Both the position numbers and the translations under genes were made by a program. The notes beneath the pieces were generated by a model. The model worked only from the letters and a program-made list of their open reading frames with translations, was not told the DNA's origin and did not search any database. From NCBI GenBank assembly GCA_013289875.1, contig JABCZC010000040.1, positions 1 to 41,265 on the forward strand: a DNA stretch of 41,265 nucleotides, written 5' to 3'. Shown piece after piece: positions 1 through 7,475 of the stretch (positions within the stretch are counted from its first letter, which is position 1; each line of letters starts with the position of its first letter). The DNA comes from Acidobacteriota bacterium (GTDB lineage Bacteria; Acidobacteriota; Terriglobia; Terriglobales; Acidobacteriaceae).

Positions 1-744
1 CGAACCTGACCCCGAACCTGACCCCGAGCTGCTCGCGGTCGAATCTGTCCGCCGATGCAGCGTCGGCCGGTCCGGATCGTCCGCCGGAGCACTCCCCGAG
101 GTATTTCCAGACCCGCTTCCGATGCCCGATGTCGATCCCGAGCCGCTCCCCGAAGTCGTGCTGCCCGCACCTGATCCCGACCCCGAGCTCGATCCCGAAC
201 TCGCACCCGACCCCGACGAAGCCGTCCCCGAGTCCGCCGGATGATGCGCGAAGTGCGGTTTCCCGTCGTCCCCTTTCACATCTCCTTCGATTTTCGGAGG
301 ATTCTTCGACGGCTTCAGCTTCGACACCTTCGGCGTCGGAGGCGTCCGGTACGATCCGATTGCGATCCACGACCCAGACACGTTGGCTGCCGCCTTCACG
401 TCGAACAGCCCCTTGGACGATCCCGCATCCACCAGCTCGTACTGCGTGCCCGTCTCCACCGCCAGCGGCATGGGCTGCGCCATGTACAACCCGGCCGGTT
501 GGTACCGCTCTCCGTCCCAAACCGCCACCGGAATCAGCCTGGCCGCCGTCGGCTTGGTCAGGTCTCCCGTGTACTCGAGAACCGCCGTCGCCCGCAGCAC
601 CGGAGTCGGCGTCGCGCCGTTGTTCGGGTTCACTCTGCCTGGATACTGCGCATGAGCCGGGACAACAAATCCCGCGCCCAGCATCCATCCCGCGAATATC
701 AATCCGCGCCAGAGACTCATCCCGCGCTTTCCACTCCGTGACAT
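1..744 (-). CDS. Secreted Ser/Gly-rich protein, C-terminus cut by window edge
   Basis: I do not recognise the family. Reading leftward from ATG at 744 (a second in-frame ATG lies at 720) the frame stays open to base 1. It begins with a signal peptide (SLWRGLIFAGWMLGAGFVV, then PAHAQ as the likely cleavage site). A roughly 100-residue folded-looking region follows, with features such as LRATAVLEYTGDLTKP, GLYMAQPMPL and LFDVKAAANVSGSWIAIGSY, and then a Lys/Pro linker. From about base 270 to base 1 the protein becomes a low-complexity Ser-Gly-Thr tail, which at DNA level is an imperfect repeat of TCGGG-type units. It is probably exported to the periplasm or surface. The tail could be a flexible linker to a further domain outside the window. 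The large plus-strand frames here are shadows of this gene. Confidence 0.7.
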   Translation of the reverse strand, partial: MSRSGKRGMSLWRGLIFAGWMLGAGFVVPAHAQYPGRVNPNNGATPTPVLRATAVLEYTGDLTKPTAARLIPVAVWDGERYQPAGLYMAQPMPLAVETGTQYELVDAGSSKGLFDVKAAANVSGSWIAIGSYRTPPTPKVSKLKPSKNPPKIEGDVKGDDGKPHFAHHPADSGTASSGSGASSGSSSGSGSGAGSTTSGSGSGSTSGIGSGSGNTSGSAPADDPDRPTLHRRTDSTASSSGSGSGSGS

Positions 745-837
745 AGCCAGCCGTCTAAGCAACAATCTATAGGACAATCTATTTATTAGACGCGGGGCGC
801 CCGTCGCGCGCAATCCTCTCTGTGCAAAGGATGATTT

Positions 838-1305
838 ATGGAACTCCAACAAAAAGTTGCAGACTTCGCGCTTCAGGACGACCAGGAAAACACCATCCAT
901 CTCTCCGACTTCGCTGGAAAGCCCGTCGTCCTCTTCTTCTATCCCAAGGCCGATACCCCCGGCTGCACCATCGAGGCCTGCGGTTTCCGCGACACCTTCG
1001 TAAAACTTCAGAACGCCGGCGCTATCGTCCTCGGCATCTCGCGTGACACGCCCAAAGCCCAGAAGAAATTCAAGGAAAAGTACGACCTGCCCTATCCGCT
1101 CCTTGCAGATGTAGACGAAAAAGTCTGCAAACAGTTTGACGTACTCAAGGAAAAGAACATGTACGGCAAGAAAGTCATCGGCATCGAGCGGACCACCTTC
1201 CTCATCGGCCCCGACCAGACCCTCCTCAAAGTCTTCCCTAAGGTCAAGCCCGAAGGCCACGCGGAGGAGGTTCTGGCGGCAATCAAGGAGTGGAAGAAGG
1301 GCTGA
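838..1305 (+). CDS. bcp: Thioredoxin-dependent thiol peroxidase (Bcp/PrxQ peroxiredoxin)
   Basis: A 155-residue peroxiredoxin, the normal length for Bcp/PrxQ. It reduces H2O2 and organic hydroperoxides in the cytoplasm using thioredoxin as electron donor. The active-site segment PKADTPGCTIEACGF carries the peroxidatic Cys43 and the resolving Cys48, spaced as in the PrxQ subgroup whose intramolecular disulfide forms within one helix. The conserved FFYPKADTPGCT and LGISRDTP blocks are present and there is no signal peptide. The start is supported by AAAGGA upstream of ATG 838. It is monocistronic and ends 7 bp from the convergent gene at 1313. The catalase-family gene further on also deals with peroxide, but nothing in the sequence shows co-regulation. 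Confidence 0.95.
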   Translation: MELQQKVADFALQDDQENTIHLSDFAGKPVVLFFYPKADTPGCTIEACGFRDTFVKLQNAGAIVLGISRDTPKAQKKFKEKYDLPYPLLADVDEKVCKQFDVLKEKNMYGKKVIGIERTTFLIGPDQTLLKVFPKVKPEGHAEEVLAAIKEWKKG

Positions 1306-1312
1306 CCTTCGC

Positions 1313-1894
1313 TCAGGACGCAGGTGGCAGTGTCGTATCGCTGGCTACAAACACCTTCAGCGGTGTTCCCTCTTTGATGTCGATCTCTTTGCCATGCTTG
1401 ATCAGTCCGATGGGTCCGAAGAGTACGGTCAGCGCGACTGTCGTTCCTGTCGCGTCGTCTCCCGTCTTGTCCCGCGTCCCACGAAGCATCACTCGGGTGT
1501 CACCTACTCTCAGGTAGTCCAGCCGGATGTTGAGTTCTCCGCCCCGGCCCATCATGCCGGCTCTTTTGGCGTGGCTGACCTCGCCCACGGCTTTGTCTCC
1601 GGCCTTGGCAACCACGACATTATCGACGATCAGATCCTCGGCAAGAATCAGATTGACCGGGTCGCCCTCGGTTGCGGTATGGGAGGTAAGGTTCTGTGCG
1701 AATTTGAGCTGCACATCTGAGCCTTCTTTGAGCACGAGTTTAGGTTTTTCCAGGGTGGGAGCAGCAGCAGGAGCAGCAATGGCGGCAGCAGCAGGAGCCG
1801 GAGTATTGTTCTGGGCCGAGCTCTGCTGCGCGAGCGCTATACCGGGATAGATCACTGCGACGATTGCTAAAGTCCCAATTCTTGTTCGGTTCAT
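1313..1894 (-). CDS. Secreted protein of unknown function
   Basis: A 193-residue protein that I cannot assign to a named family. It has a signal peptide (MNRTRIGTLAIVAVIYPGIALAQ, residues 1-23) and a Pro/Ala-rich linker (about 29-48). A compact beta-rich domain follows, with LKEGSDVQLKFAQNL, EGDPVNLILAEDLIVDN, VVAKAGDKAVGEVSHA, GELNIRLDYLRVGD and a glycine-containing hydrophobic stretch TVALTVLFGPIGLIKHGK, ending in KEGTPLKVFVA. The repeated 'value / VVAKAGD / GEV' pattern suggests a small barrel-like domain, which is inference. It is convergent with bcp and a 194-bp gap separates it from the cytochrome b561 gene. The likely location is periplasmic. Confidence 0.8.
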   Translation of the reverse strand: MNRTRIGTLAIVAVIYPGIALAQQSSAQNNTPAPAAAAIAAPAAAPTLEKPKLVLKEGSDVQLKFAQNLTSHTATEGDPVNLILAEDLIVDNVVVAKAGDKAVGEVSHAKRAGMMGRGGELNIRLDYLRVGDTRVMLRGTRDKTGDDATGTTVALTVLFGPIGLIKHGKEIDIKEGTPLKVFVASDTTLPPAS

Positions 1895-2088
1895 CGTTCC
1901 TCCGTTTTACCTGACCTGGCCGGCAGTCATAAGTTAATTACGGAGAACATGAGAAAAGTCCACTCGAAAAGCTATCTTTTTGCCCGCACGTTACTAAAGA
2001 GGTAAGGTAATCGGCAGGAGAACACACTGACCCGTTGTATCCTTGCGCGCTCTTTGCGTCTTCGCGCCAAGTTCCTGCCTGCGTAAGG

Positions 2089-2652
2089 TCAGTCGATCAA
2101 CTTGTGCTGGTCCCGTGTGACCACCGGCGCCATCGTCTCGAATATGCCGTCATTCCGGATCAGCTTGTGAAAGAGAATCGCTCCGACATGCATCAGAATG
2201 GTTGCGAAGAAGGCAAAGGCCAGGTAGTGATGTGCACGCCACAACCAGGTATGCAGGGTGGGACTCAAGGGCAGTATGGAAGGCAGATGCACACTACCGA
2301 ACAGCACCACAGGGTAGGACGCTGCTGACAACATTCCCCAGCCGATGAGCGGCATGCTGATCATCAGCGCGTAGAGGACATATTGCGACAGTTCTGCGCC
2401 CAGCTTGATTGGCTCCGGAAGGTCGGGCGGCAGAGCAGGCGCCTTGTAGATAAGGCGCAGCGTGAGGCGGATGAGCACGAGCACCAGGATGGCGATACCC
2501 AGAGGCTTATGAATCTGGACCAAAGTCAGGTATTTCGGAGTAACAGTCGAGACCATGCCTACGCCGATGAACAACATGGACAGGATGCAAATGGCCATGA
2601 GCCAGTGAAGAAATCGCTGTGGCGCGGTGAAGCGTTTTCGGCTGGTTGTCAT
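2089..2652 (-). CDS. Cytochrome b561 family membrane protein
   Basis: A 187-residue, four-helix membrane protein of the bacterial cytochrome b561 (CybB) family, which carries electrons from the quinone pool through two b hemes. Hydrophobic helices lie at about residues 14-36, 46-68, 92-112 and 140-163. Candidate heme-ligating histidines are His16 (RFLHW), His48 (QIHKPLG), His141/142 and His155 (LMHVG), as expected for the family. The start codon overlaps the stop of the upstream peroxidase gene (ATGA), so the two are translationally coupled. Family knowledge links this pairing to a periplasmic heme peroxidase that receives electrons from the b561 partner. Confidence 0.92.
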   Translation of the reverse strand: MTTSRKRFTAPQRFLHWLMAICILSMLFIGVGMVSTVTPKYLTLVQIHKPLGIAILVLVLIRLTLRLIYKAPALPPDLPEPIKLGAELSQYVLYALMISMPLIGWGMLSAASYPVVLFGSVHLPSILPLSPTLHTWLWRAHHYLAFAFFATILMHVGAILFHKLIRNDGIFETMAPVVTRDQHKLID

Positions 2653-3704
2653 TGCGTGGCTCCTGTCGCTTTACCCGGATAGTAAGAGGCTTCGGCTGTG
2701 CGGCTGTTGTACGACCGGGAATAGGCGGCCGAACGAGCGGCCGGGAATGGGTCATCGGACGTCGTGATGCCGGAAGGTAACACGGTCGGGTCGAAATTGA
2801 TGTTGAGACACGGACCGTCACGCTCCGGCTCAATTTGTTGCACAGTAAGCGTGCCAACCTCAACTGTGCGCCGATCCGGAGGCCAGGCCTTGTTAGGATC
2901 CTCCGTCGGATCACCAGGATTGGCGAGCGTCACCACCATTGTCCACCGTTGAGGGCCTGAGGCGACACGCTGGGTAATTTCCTGCTCCAGGGCATCGGGA
3001 CCACGTTTGGCCAGCTCTTCCGGTGAGATGGGCACCGGTTGCGCCGCCGGAATCAACGACCAGCGGATCGTATGTTTGGCGCCAGACCCAGCGACAAACA
3101 GAAAGGAGTTGAGACTGTTGTAGCGCTCCTCCGCATAGCTCGCCGTCCAGGGAGCACTCTTGGCCCAACCGAGGAACGTAAGGAATCCCGGATGCGCGGC
3201 AATGAAACTCTTCATCGCATTTGGATCCTTGCTTCCGGAGGCGGTCAGCAGTTCGTAAAAGGCCTGCGGCGTCGATACCGGGAAGATGGGCGCATCGATC
3301 ATGGCGCTGCGCCACTCCTGCCCATCCGGCGTCTTGATGCTGATGCCGAGGCCGCGTACGCGCACCATTGCATCCGCGGCATTGGGATCCGCAGTGGCCA
3401 GGTTAAAGCGCCCTACAACCGGATACTGCCCGCTCTCGAAAACGGTCGCTTTGGAAAGCTTGCCATTGCCGTTGGCCTCGAAGGTGCCGGTGAAGCAGAT
3501 GCCTTTGGCGTGGTTGCGGCGATGGCCCAATGCCGGGCCGCCAGGAGGCGCCAGTCCCGCTACCAGTTTTTTGGGAGTCAGCCTATGCGGCGAGAGCCAC
3601 CCAGCCGTATACGCGAAAGCAATCGCGGCTATACCGACGACTGCGGCAATGAATAGCAGCGGTCCAAGCCGAAAAGCTCGTGGTGATTTGGATGACTCAA
3701 CCAT
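2649..3704 (-). CDS. Membrane-anchored catalase-family peroxidase (SrpA-like)
   Basis: A 351-residue catalase-related heme peroxidase, shorter than monofunctional catalases (about 480 or more). It has an N-terminal transmembrane anchor or uncleaved signal (residues about 13-36), so the enzyme domain should face the periplasm. His65 in RRNHAKGICFTGTF matches the distal catalytic His. The proximal heme-ligand motif R-x-x-x-Y appears as Arg324-Tyr328 near the C-terminus. FNLATADPNA, VRGLGISIK and PIFPVSTPQAFYELL match other conserved family blocks. GAGGT precedes the start. It is coupled by a 4-bp overlap to the cytochrome b561 gene. The expected role is removal of H2O2 or organic peroxides with electrons supplied by the b561 partner; this is inferred from family and context. 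Confidence 0.92.
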   Translation of the reverse strand: MVESSKSPRAFRLGPLLFIAAVVGIAAIAFAYTAGWLSPHRLTPKKLVAGLAPPGGPALGHRRNHAKGICFTGTFEANGNGKLSKATVFESGQYPVVGRFNLATADPNAADAMVRVRGLGISIKTPDGQEWRSAMIDAPIFPVSTPQAFYELLTASGSKDPNAMKSFIAAHPGFLTFLGWAKSAPWTASYAEERYNSLNSFLFVAGSGAKHTIRWSLIPAAQPVPISPEELAKRGPDALEQEITQRVASGPQRWTMVVTLANPGDPTEDPNKAWPPDRRTVEVGTLTVQQIEPERDGPCLNINFDPTVLPSGITTSDDPFPAARSAAYSRSYNSRTAEASYYPGKATGATQ

Positions 3705-3951
3705 TCAAACCTCTTTCGAAGTTACGGAACAGAAACTGTTACGAGGTCTACACAGCGACCCTCGATCCCGGGCTCGCACTTTGGTACATAACATGACTGC
3801 CCTGGCTCGCAACACGATTGCAGCATTTGGGGCCGGCCACCCGGCGTGTGCCAGGACTATTTGTTCACTTGAGATTCTGCTCAAGCCATGGAGTTGCTCT
3901 TTTTTTCATTCGAATGGGAGATGAGGCATGTCGGAACTAGCGCGACAGCCG
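3705..3951. other. Intergenic region upstream of the peroxidase operon
   Basis: About 250 bp without a supported gene. It should hold the leftward promoter of the peroxidase/b561 pair and possibly the lost start region of the decayed ankyrin gene. I see no strong hairpin or operator in it. Confidence 0.3.
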
Positions 3952-4833
3952 TGAAACATCGCCAGGGCAGCGAGGAAAACGCGGTGTTCCTTCCCAGCGC
4001 TGTCTTTTTTGCGTGTAGTCGAATTCAGACGTCTTCGCGTCCGCGGTCAGGCTCAATCCGGGACTACGCCGGGCACGCAACCGCCGGGCACGATCGCTAT
4101 CGATGTGGCGGAGGTTCGCGGCCACCGAATTCTTCCCGAGAAAGCTATCCACGCTGATTTGACATTTCAGGAGCTGTTTTCAGAAGGCACCGTCACACTT
4201 TCGGTCGTCGTGAATCCCTATGGGAAGGTGGAGTCCGCGCATGCTGTGAGAGGCATCGGGAGGTTTTATCCGGATGCGGAGAGCATTGAAATGGAGCGCA
4301 CCTTCAAGCTGTTCCTGAAGGCTGGCGTGCCGGTTCGAGCTTTCATCGAAGACTATGTTTCTCTCTGTCCACCGGAGAAGCGCCCATTGCATCACGTTCT
4401 GTTTCCTGCGGTACAGGACCCCATCAACTCTGAAAATGACGCTGGCCCGCATGCTTTGGGACCTGCCGTGGCATGCAGGCAAATCTGAAGATGCTCCGGG
4501 CATTGCTCGGGCCCTGATAGCCGCGGGCGCCGATGTGAACATAAAGGACAATCGGCAGGAAACGCCGATCTACGGTGCCTGTTACAGCCCTTCCCTGGTT
4601 CCGGTGCTTGCTGCCGCGGGAGCGGACATGAACCCTCGCGACGACAACGGGCTGACCCCGTTGATGACCTGCGTCTTTCCGGCCTTCATTGAGGCTGCAC
4701 TCAAGGCCGGCGCGCATGCCACATTGCAAGCCCCGAACGGTCTTACAGCAGCGCGCGATTTCGCAAGAGCGGGCTGAAGGACATCGCCGATCAGTTGGAG
4801 GCCGCGGAAAAGGCCGTAACAAAGAAGCAGTAA
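3952..4833 (+). pseudogene. Decayed TonB-like / ankyrin-repeat gene
   Basis: Remains of one gene spread over two frames. Frame 1 (about 3952-4430) gives a TonB C-terminal-like domain: VTLSVVVNPYGKVESAHAV, then FYPDAE, KLFLKAGVPVRAFIEDYVS and PPEKRP. Frame 2 then gives LKMTLARMLWD followed by ankyrin repeats (IARALIAAGADVNIKD, LVPVLAAAGADMNPRD, FIEAALKAGAHATL) up to a stop at 4775-4777. The true C-terminus (SGLKDIADQLEAAEKA) continues in the third frame to TAA at 4831-4833, as if one base were lost near 4764. No good start codon with a ribosome site is visible. In related proteins, as I recall, a DUF6438-like domain (starting like L-x-M-x-L-x-R with CFGTCP) lies between the two domains. Here it seems mostly deleted after LKMTLARML. 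Non-functional as it stands. Confidence 0.65.
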
Positions 4834-4865
4834 CGAAGACACCGCAGTAATCACTGACAGGAGCG

Positions 4866-7304
4866 CTACTCGCGGCGCAGGGCTGTTTGCGGATCGACGC
4901 GGGCAGCGCGGCGGGAGGGGATCCAGCAGGCCAGCAGAGCGACGAAGGCGAGCAGCACCGGCACGAGGGTGAAGGTGGCCAGATCGTGCGGGTTGGTTTT
5001 GTAGAGGAAGCTCGAGGAAAACTTCACCGCGATCCATGCTGTGGGCAAGCCGAACGCGAAGGCGATGACGGTGAGCAGCATTCCCTGGCGGACGACGAGG
5101 CGCTGAACGGCTGCGAGCTGCACGCCCAGTGCGATGCGGATGCCGATTTCACGGGTGCGGCGGCTGACGGAATAGCTCATGACTCCGTAGAGGCCGACGG
5201 AAGCCAGGACCAGGCCGACGATTCCGAAGACTCCGAAGAGGGTGCCGGCGAGGCGAGGCAGAAAGAGCGCGTCGCGAAGGTGTTCCCGCATAGTCTCGGC
5301 ATTGAAGATGGCCATCGACGGGTCGAGCGAGTGGATGATGTTGCGCACAGCGGATGCGGTTCCGGCTTCGTCGCTGGTGCGGACGACAAGAGAGTAGCCG
5401 AGGAACGATGGGTCGGAGGCGAGGCTCTGCGCGAGCGAGCGGTAGAGCACCGGCCGGAGGGCTTCGCCGAGGGCGCGCGATTTGGTGTTTCCGACGACGC
5501 CGATGACCTGGTAGCTGGCGCCGCCACCTTCGATGCGCCGGCCGATGGGGTTCTCGTCATGGAAAACGTCGTGGACGAAGGCCTGGTTAACGACTGCGAC
5601 CTTCGGGGCAGACGCGCTTTCGTTGCCAATGTCGCGGCCAGCCAGGCAGGGAATGCCCATGGTTTCAAAGTAGCCGGGCGTGATCATGTAGAGATCGACG
5701 CTGGGTTCTGGACCGGAGGGGTTGATGCCAGCAGCGTGAAAGGAATCGCTGCGGTTGCCCATCGAAAGCGGCGCGACGTCAGTCAGAACGGCAGATGTAA
5801 CTCCGGGCAAAGCGGCGGCGCGGTCGCGCAATGCACCGAGAAACTGCACCGTACGTTCGGGCGTGTAGCCGTGAACACGCGGGTCGACCGAGATCATGAG
5901 CAGGTCCTCTGAGCGGAAGCCCACGTCCATGCCGGCGGCGCGCTCGAGGCTGCGCAGGAAGAGCCCGGTGACGCAGAGCAGGACGAGGGAGAGCGAAATC
6001 TGCGCGACGACGAGGATGTTGCGCAGGCTCCAGCGGCGGCCGGGGCGGGTGAGCGCGTCTTCGCCTTTGAGGGCATTGGCAATCATTGGGCGCGCGGCTG
6101 CCCACGCGGGTGCGAGTCCGAAGACAATACCTGCGCCGAGGCTGAGGCCGAAGGCGTAGAGCAGGACGCGCCAGTCGAGGCTGACGGCCATGTCCAGCGG
6201 GATGGGAACGGGCAGATGGAACGCGGAGAGCGCGGAGGTAGCCCAGAGCGCGAGCATGACTCCGAGGACTCCGCCGGCGACAGCCAGAAGCACAGTTTCA
6301 GTGAGGACTTGGCGGATCAGTTGGGCGCGTGTTGCTCCGAGGGCGAGGCGAACGGCCATGTCGCGCTGACGGCCGGCGTCCTGGGCGAGGAGCAGGTTGG
6401 CGACGTTGGCTCCGGCGATGCAGAGGACCATGAGCACCACAACGCTGAGCGCGCCGAGGAACATCAGAACGGTGGACCGGTCACGCTGCGGCAGCGACCC
6501 GGCGGATTCAAAAACAAAGCTGTTGTCCTTATCTGTCGCGGGATAAGCTTTGGCGAGATTCGCGGCTAGTGTGTCGAGTTCGGCCCCAACCTGAGCCCGG
6601 GTCACACCTGGCTTCACACGCCCGATGACTCCCAGCCAGTGAAAGATGCGCGAGCTGCGGTCGGGGATGTTCACGGCAAGTTGTTCCACGTTGCCGAGGG
6701 GCACCCAAAACTGCGGGGCGAGCAGGAGGTCGACGCCGCGAAATCCTGGAGGAGCTACGCCGACGACGGTGAACGGCCGTCCGGAGAGGGTGATGGTTTT
6801 GCCGATGATCGCCGGGTCGGCGGCGAAACGACGCTGCCAAAGTCTGTAGCCGAGGACTATGACCTGTTGCTTTTCCTCGGATGGCAGAAAGCCGCGGCCC
6901 GACGGCATGCGAAGCTCAGTGACGTCGAAGTAGTTGCTGGTGGCGGCCTGTCCCCAGACGCGCTCGGGCTCGCTGTTTCCGCCGCCTCCTGTCATGGACG
7001 CGGGCAGAAGTTCGTAATAAGCCGCAATGCCGGAGAAGGACTTCGCCTGATCGCGCACATCGGTGTAGAGCGGCCAGGTAAAGTGGTTGGGGCCGCTGTC
7101 TCCGCGTGCCTGCGTGTGGAGCGCCAGCAGAGTGCCCGGATCGCCGACCGGCGCGGGGCGCAGGACGAAGGTGCTGACGATGGAGAAGATGGAAGCGTTG
7201 GCGCCGATACCCAGTCCGATGGAGACGATGGCGGCGACGGCGATGCCGGGTGACTTCGAAATCCTGCGAAAAGCATAGGTCAGATCGCGTAGCCGGGATG
7301 CCAT
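4866..7304 (-). CDS. ADOP-family ABC transporter permease (duplicated MacB/FtsX)
   Basis: An 812-residue permease of the acidobacterial duplicated orphan permease type: two MacB periplasmic-core plus FtsX units in one chain and no ATPase gene beside it. The first transmembrane helix is at about 18-42 (IAVAAIVSIGLGIGANASI). The first core domain runs to about 250, and the first FtsX helices are at about 278-400, with the characteristic QRDMAVRLALGATRAQLIRQ. The second core (about 430-650) includes LLMISVDPR and MITPGYFETMGIP. The second FtsX block (about 690-805) includes SVSRRTREIGIRIALG and ends CWIPSRRAARVDPQTALRRE, a typical terminus. AGGAGA precedes the start. The substrate is unknown; the family is linked to export or lipoprotein/peptide efflux with a shared ATPase elsewhere. 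It is convergent with the ankyrin pseudogene. Confidence 0.93.
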   Translation of the reverse strand: MASRLRDLTYAFRRISKSPGIAVAAIVSIGLGIGANASIFSIVSTFVLRPAPVGDPGTLLALHTQARGDSGPNHFTWPLYTDVRDQAKSFSGIAAYYELLPASMTGGGGNSEPERVWGQAATSNYFDVTELRMPSGRGFLPSEEKQQVIVLGYRLWQRRFAADPAIIGKTITLSGRPFTVVGVAPPGFRGVDLLLAPQFWVPLGNVEQLAVNIPDRSSRIFHWLGVIGRVKPGVTRAQVGAELDTLAANLAKAYPATDKDNSFVFESAGSLPQRDRSTVLMFLGALSVVVLMVLCIAGANVANLLLAQDAGRQRDMAVRLALGATRAQLIRQVLTETVLLAVAGGVLGVMLALWATSALSAFHLPVPIPLDMAVSLDWRVLLYAFGLSLGAGIVFGLAPAWAAARPMIANALKGEDALTRPGRRWSLRNILVVAQISLSLVLLCVTGLFLRSLERAAGMDVGFRSEDLLMISVDPRVHGYTPERTVQFLGALRDRAAALPGVTSAVLTDVAPLSMGNRSDSFHAAGINPSGPEPSVDLYMITPGYFETMGIPCLAGRDIGNESASAPKVAVVNQAFVHDVFHDENPIGRRIEGGGASYQVIGVVGNTKSRALGEALRPVLYRSLAQSLASDPSFLGYSLVVRTSDEAGTASAVRNIIHSLDPSMAIFNAETMREHLRDALFLPRLAGTLFGVFGIVGLVLASVGLYGVMSYSVSRRTREIGIRIALGVQLAAVQRLVVRQGMLLTVIAFAFGLPTAWIAVKFSSSFLYKTNPHDLATFTLVPVLLAFVALLACWIPSRRAARVDPQTALRRE

Positions 7305-7475
7305 AGAGACGTCTCCTGGAGGGTGCTCCTATGTGACTCGTTACGCGGCCGCTGGCGCGATGGTTCCCGGTTCCGATGTTGACGGCCGTGAATTTCGCGT
7401 CAGACCGATGAGCGAGATCGTTTATCTTTCACTCATTCCCGTTTTTGCCTAAAGACCGAAGAATTAAGGACAGAC

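Noticed and set aside
129..746. Long plus-strand reading frames with Ser/Pro/Arg-rich translations
   Set aside because: They are antisense shadows of the minus-strand secreted protein, whose frame has a signal peptide and runs off the window edge.
7389..7420. Possible third copy of the two-block element before the amidase gene
   Set aside because: It shares only GAATTTCGCG and ATGAG-x-GAGAT with copy A, lacks the first block and has different spacing; probably chance.
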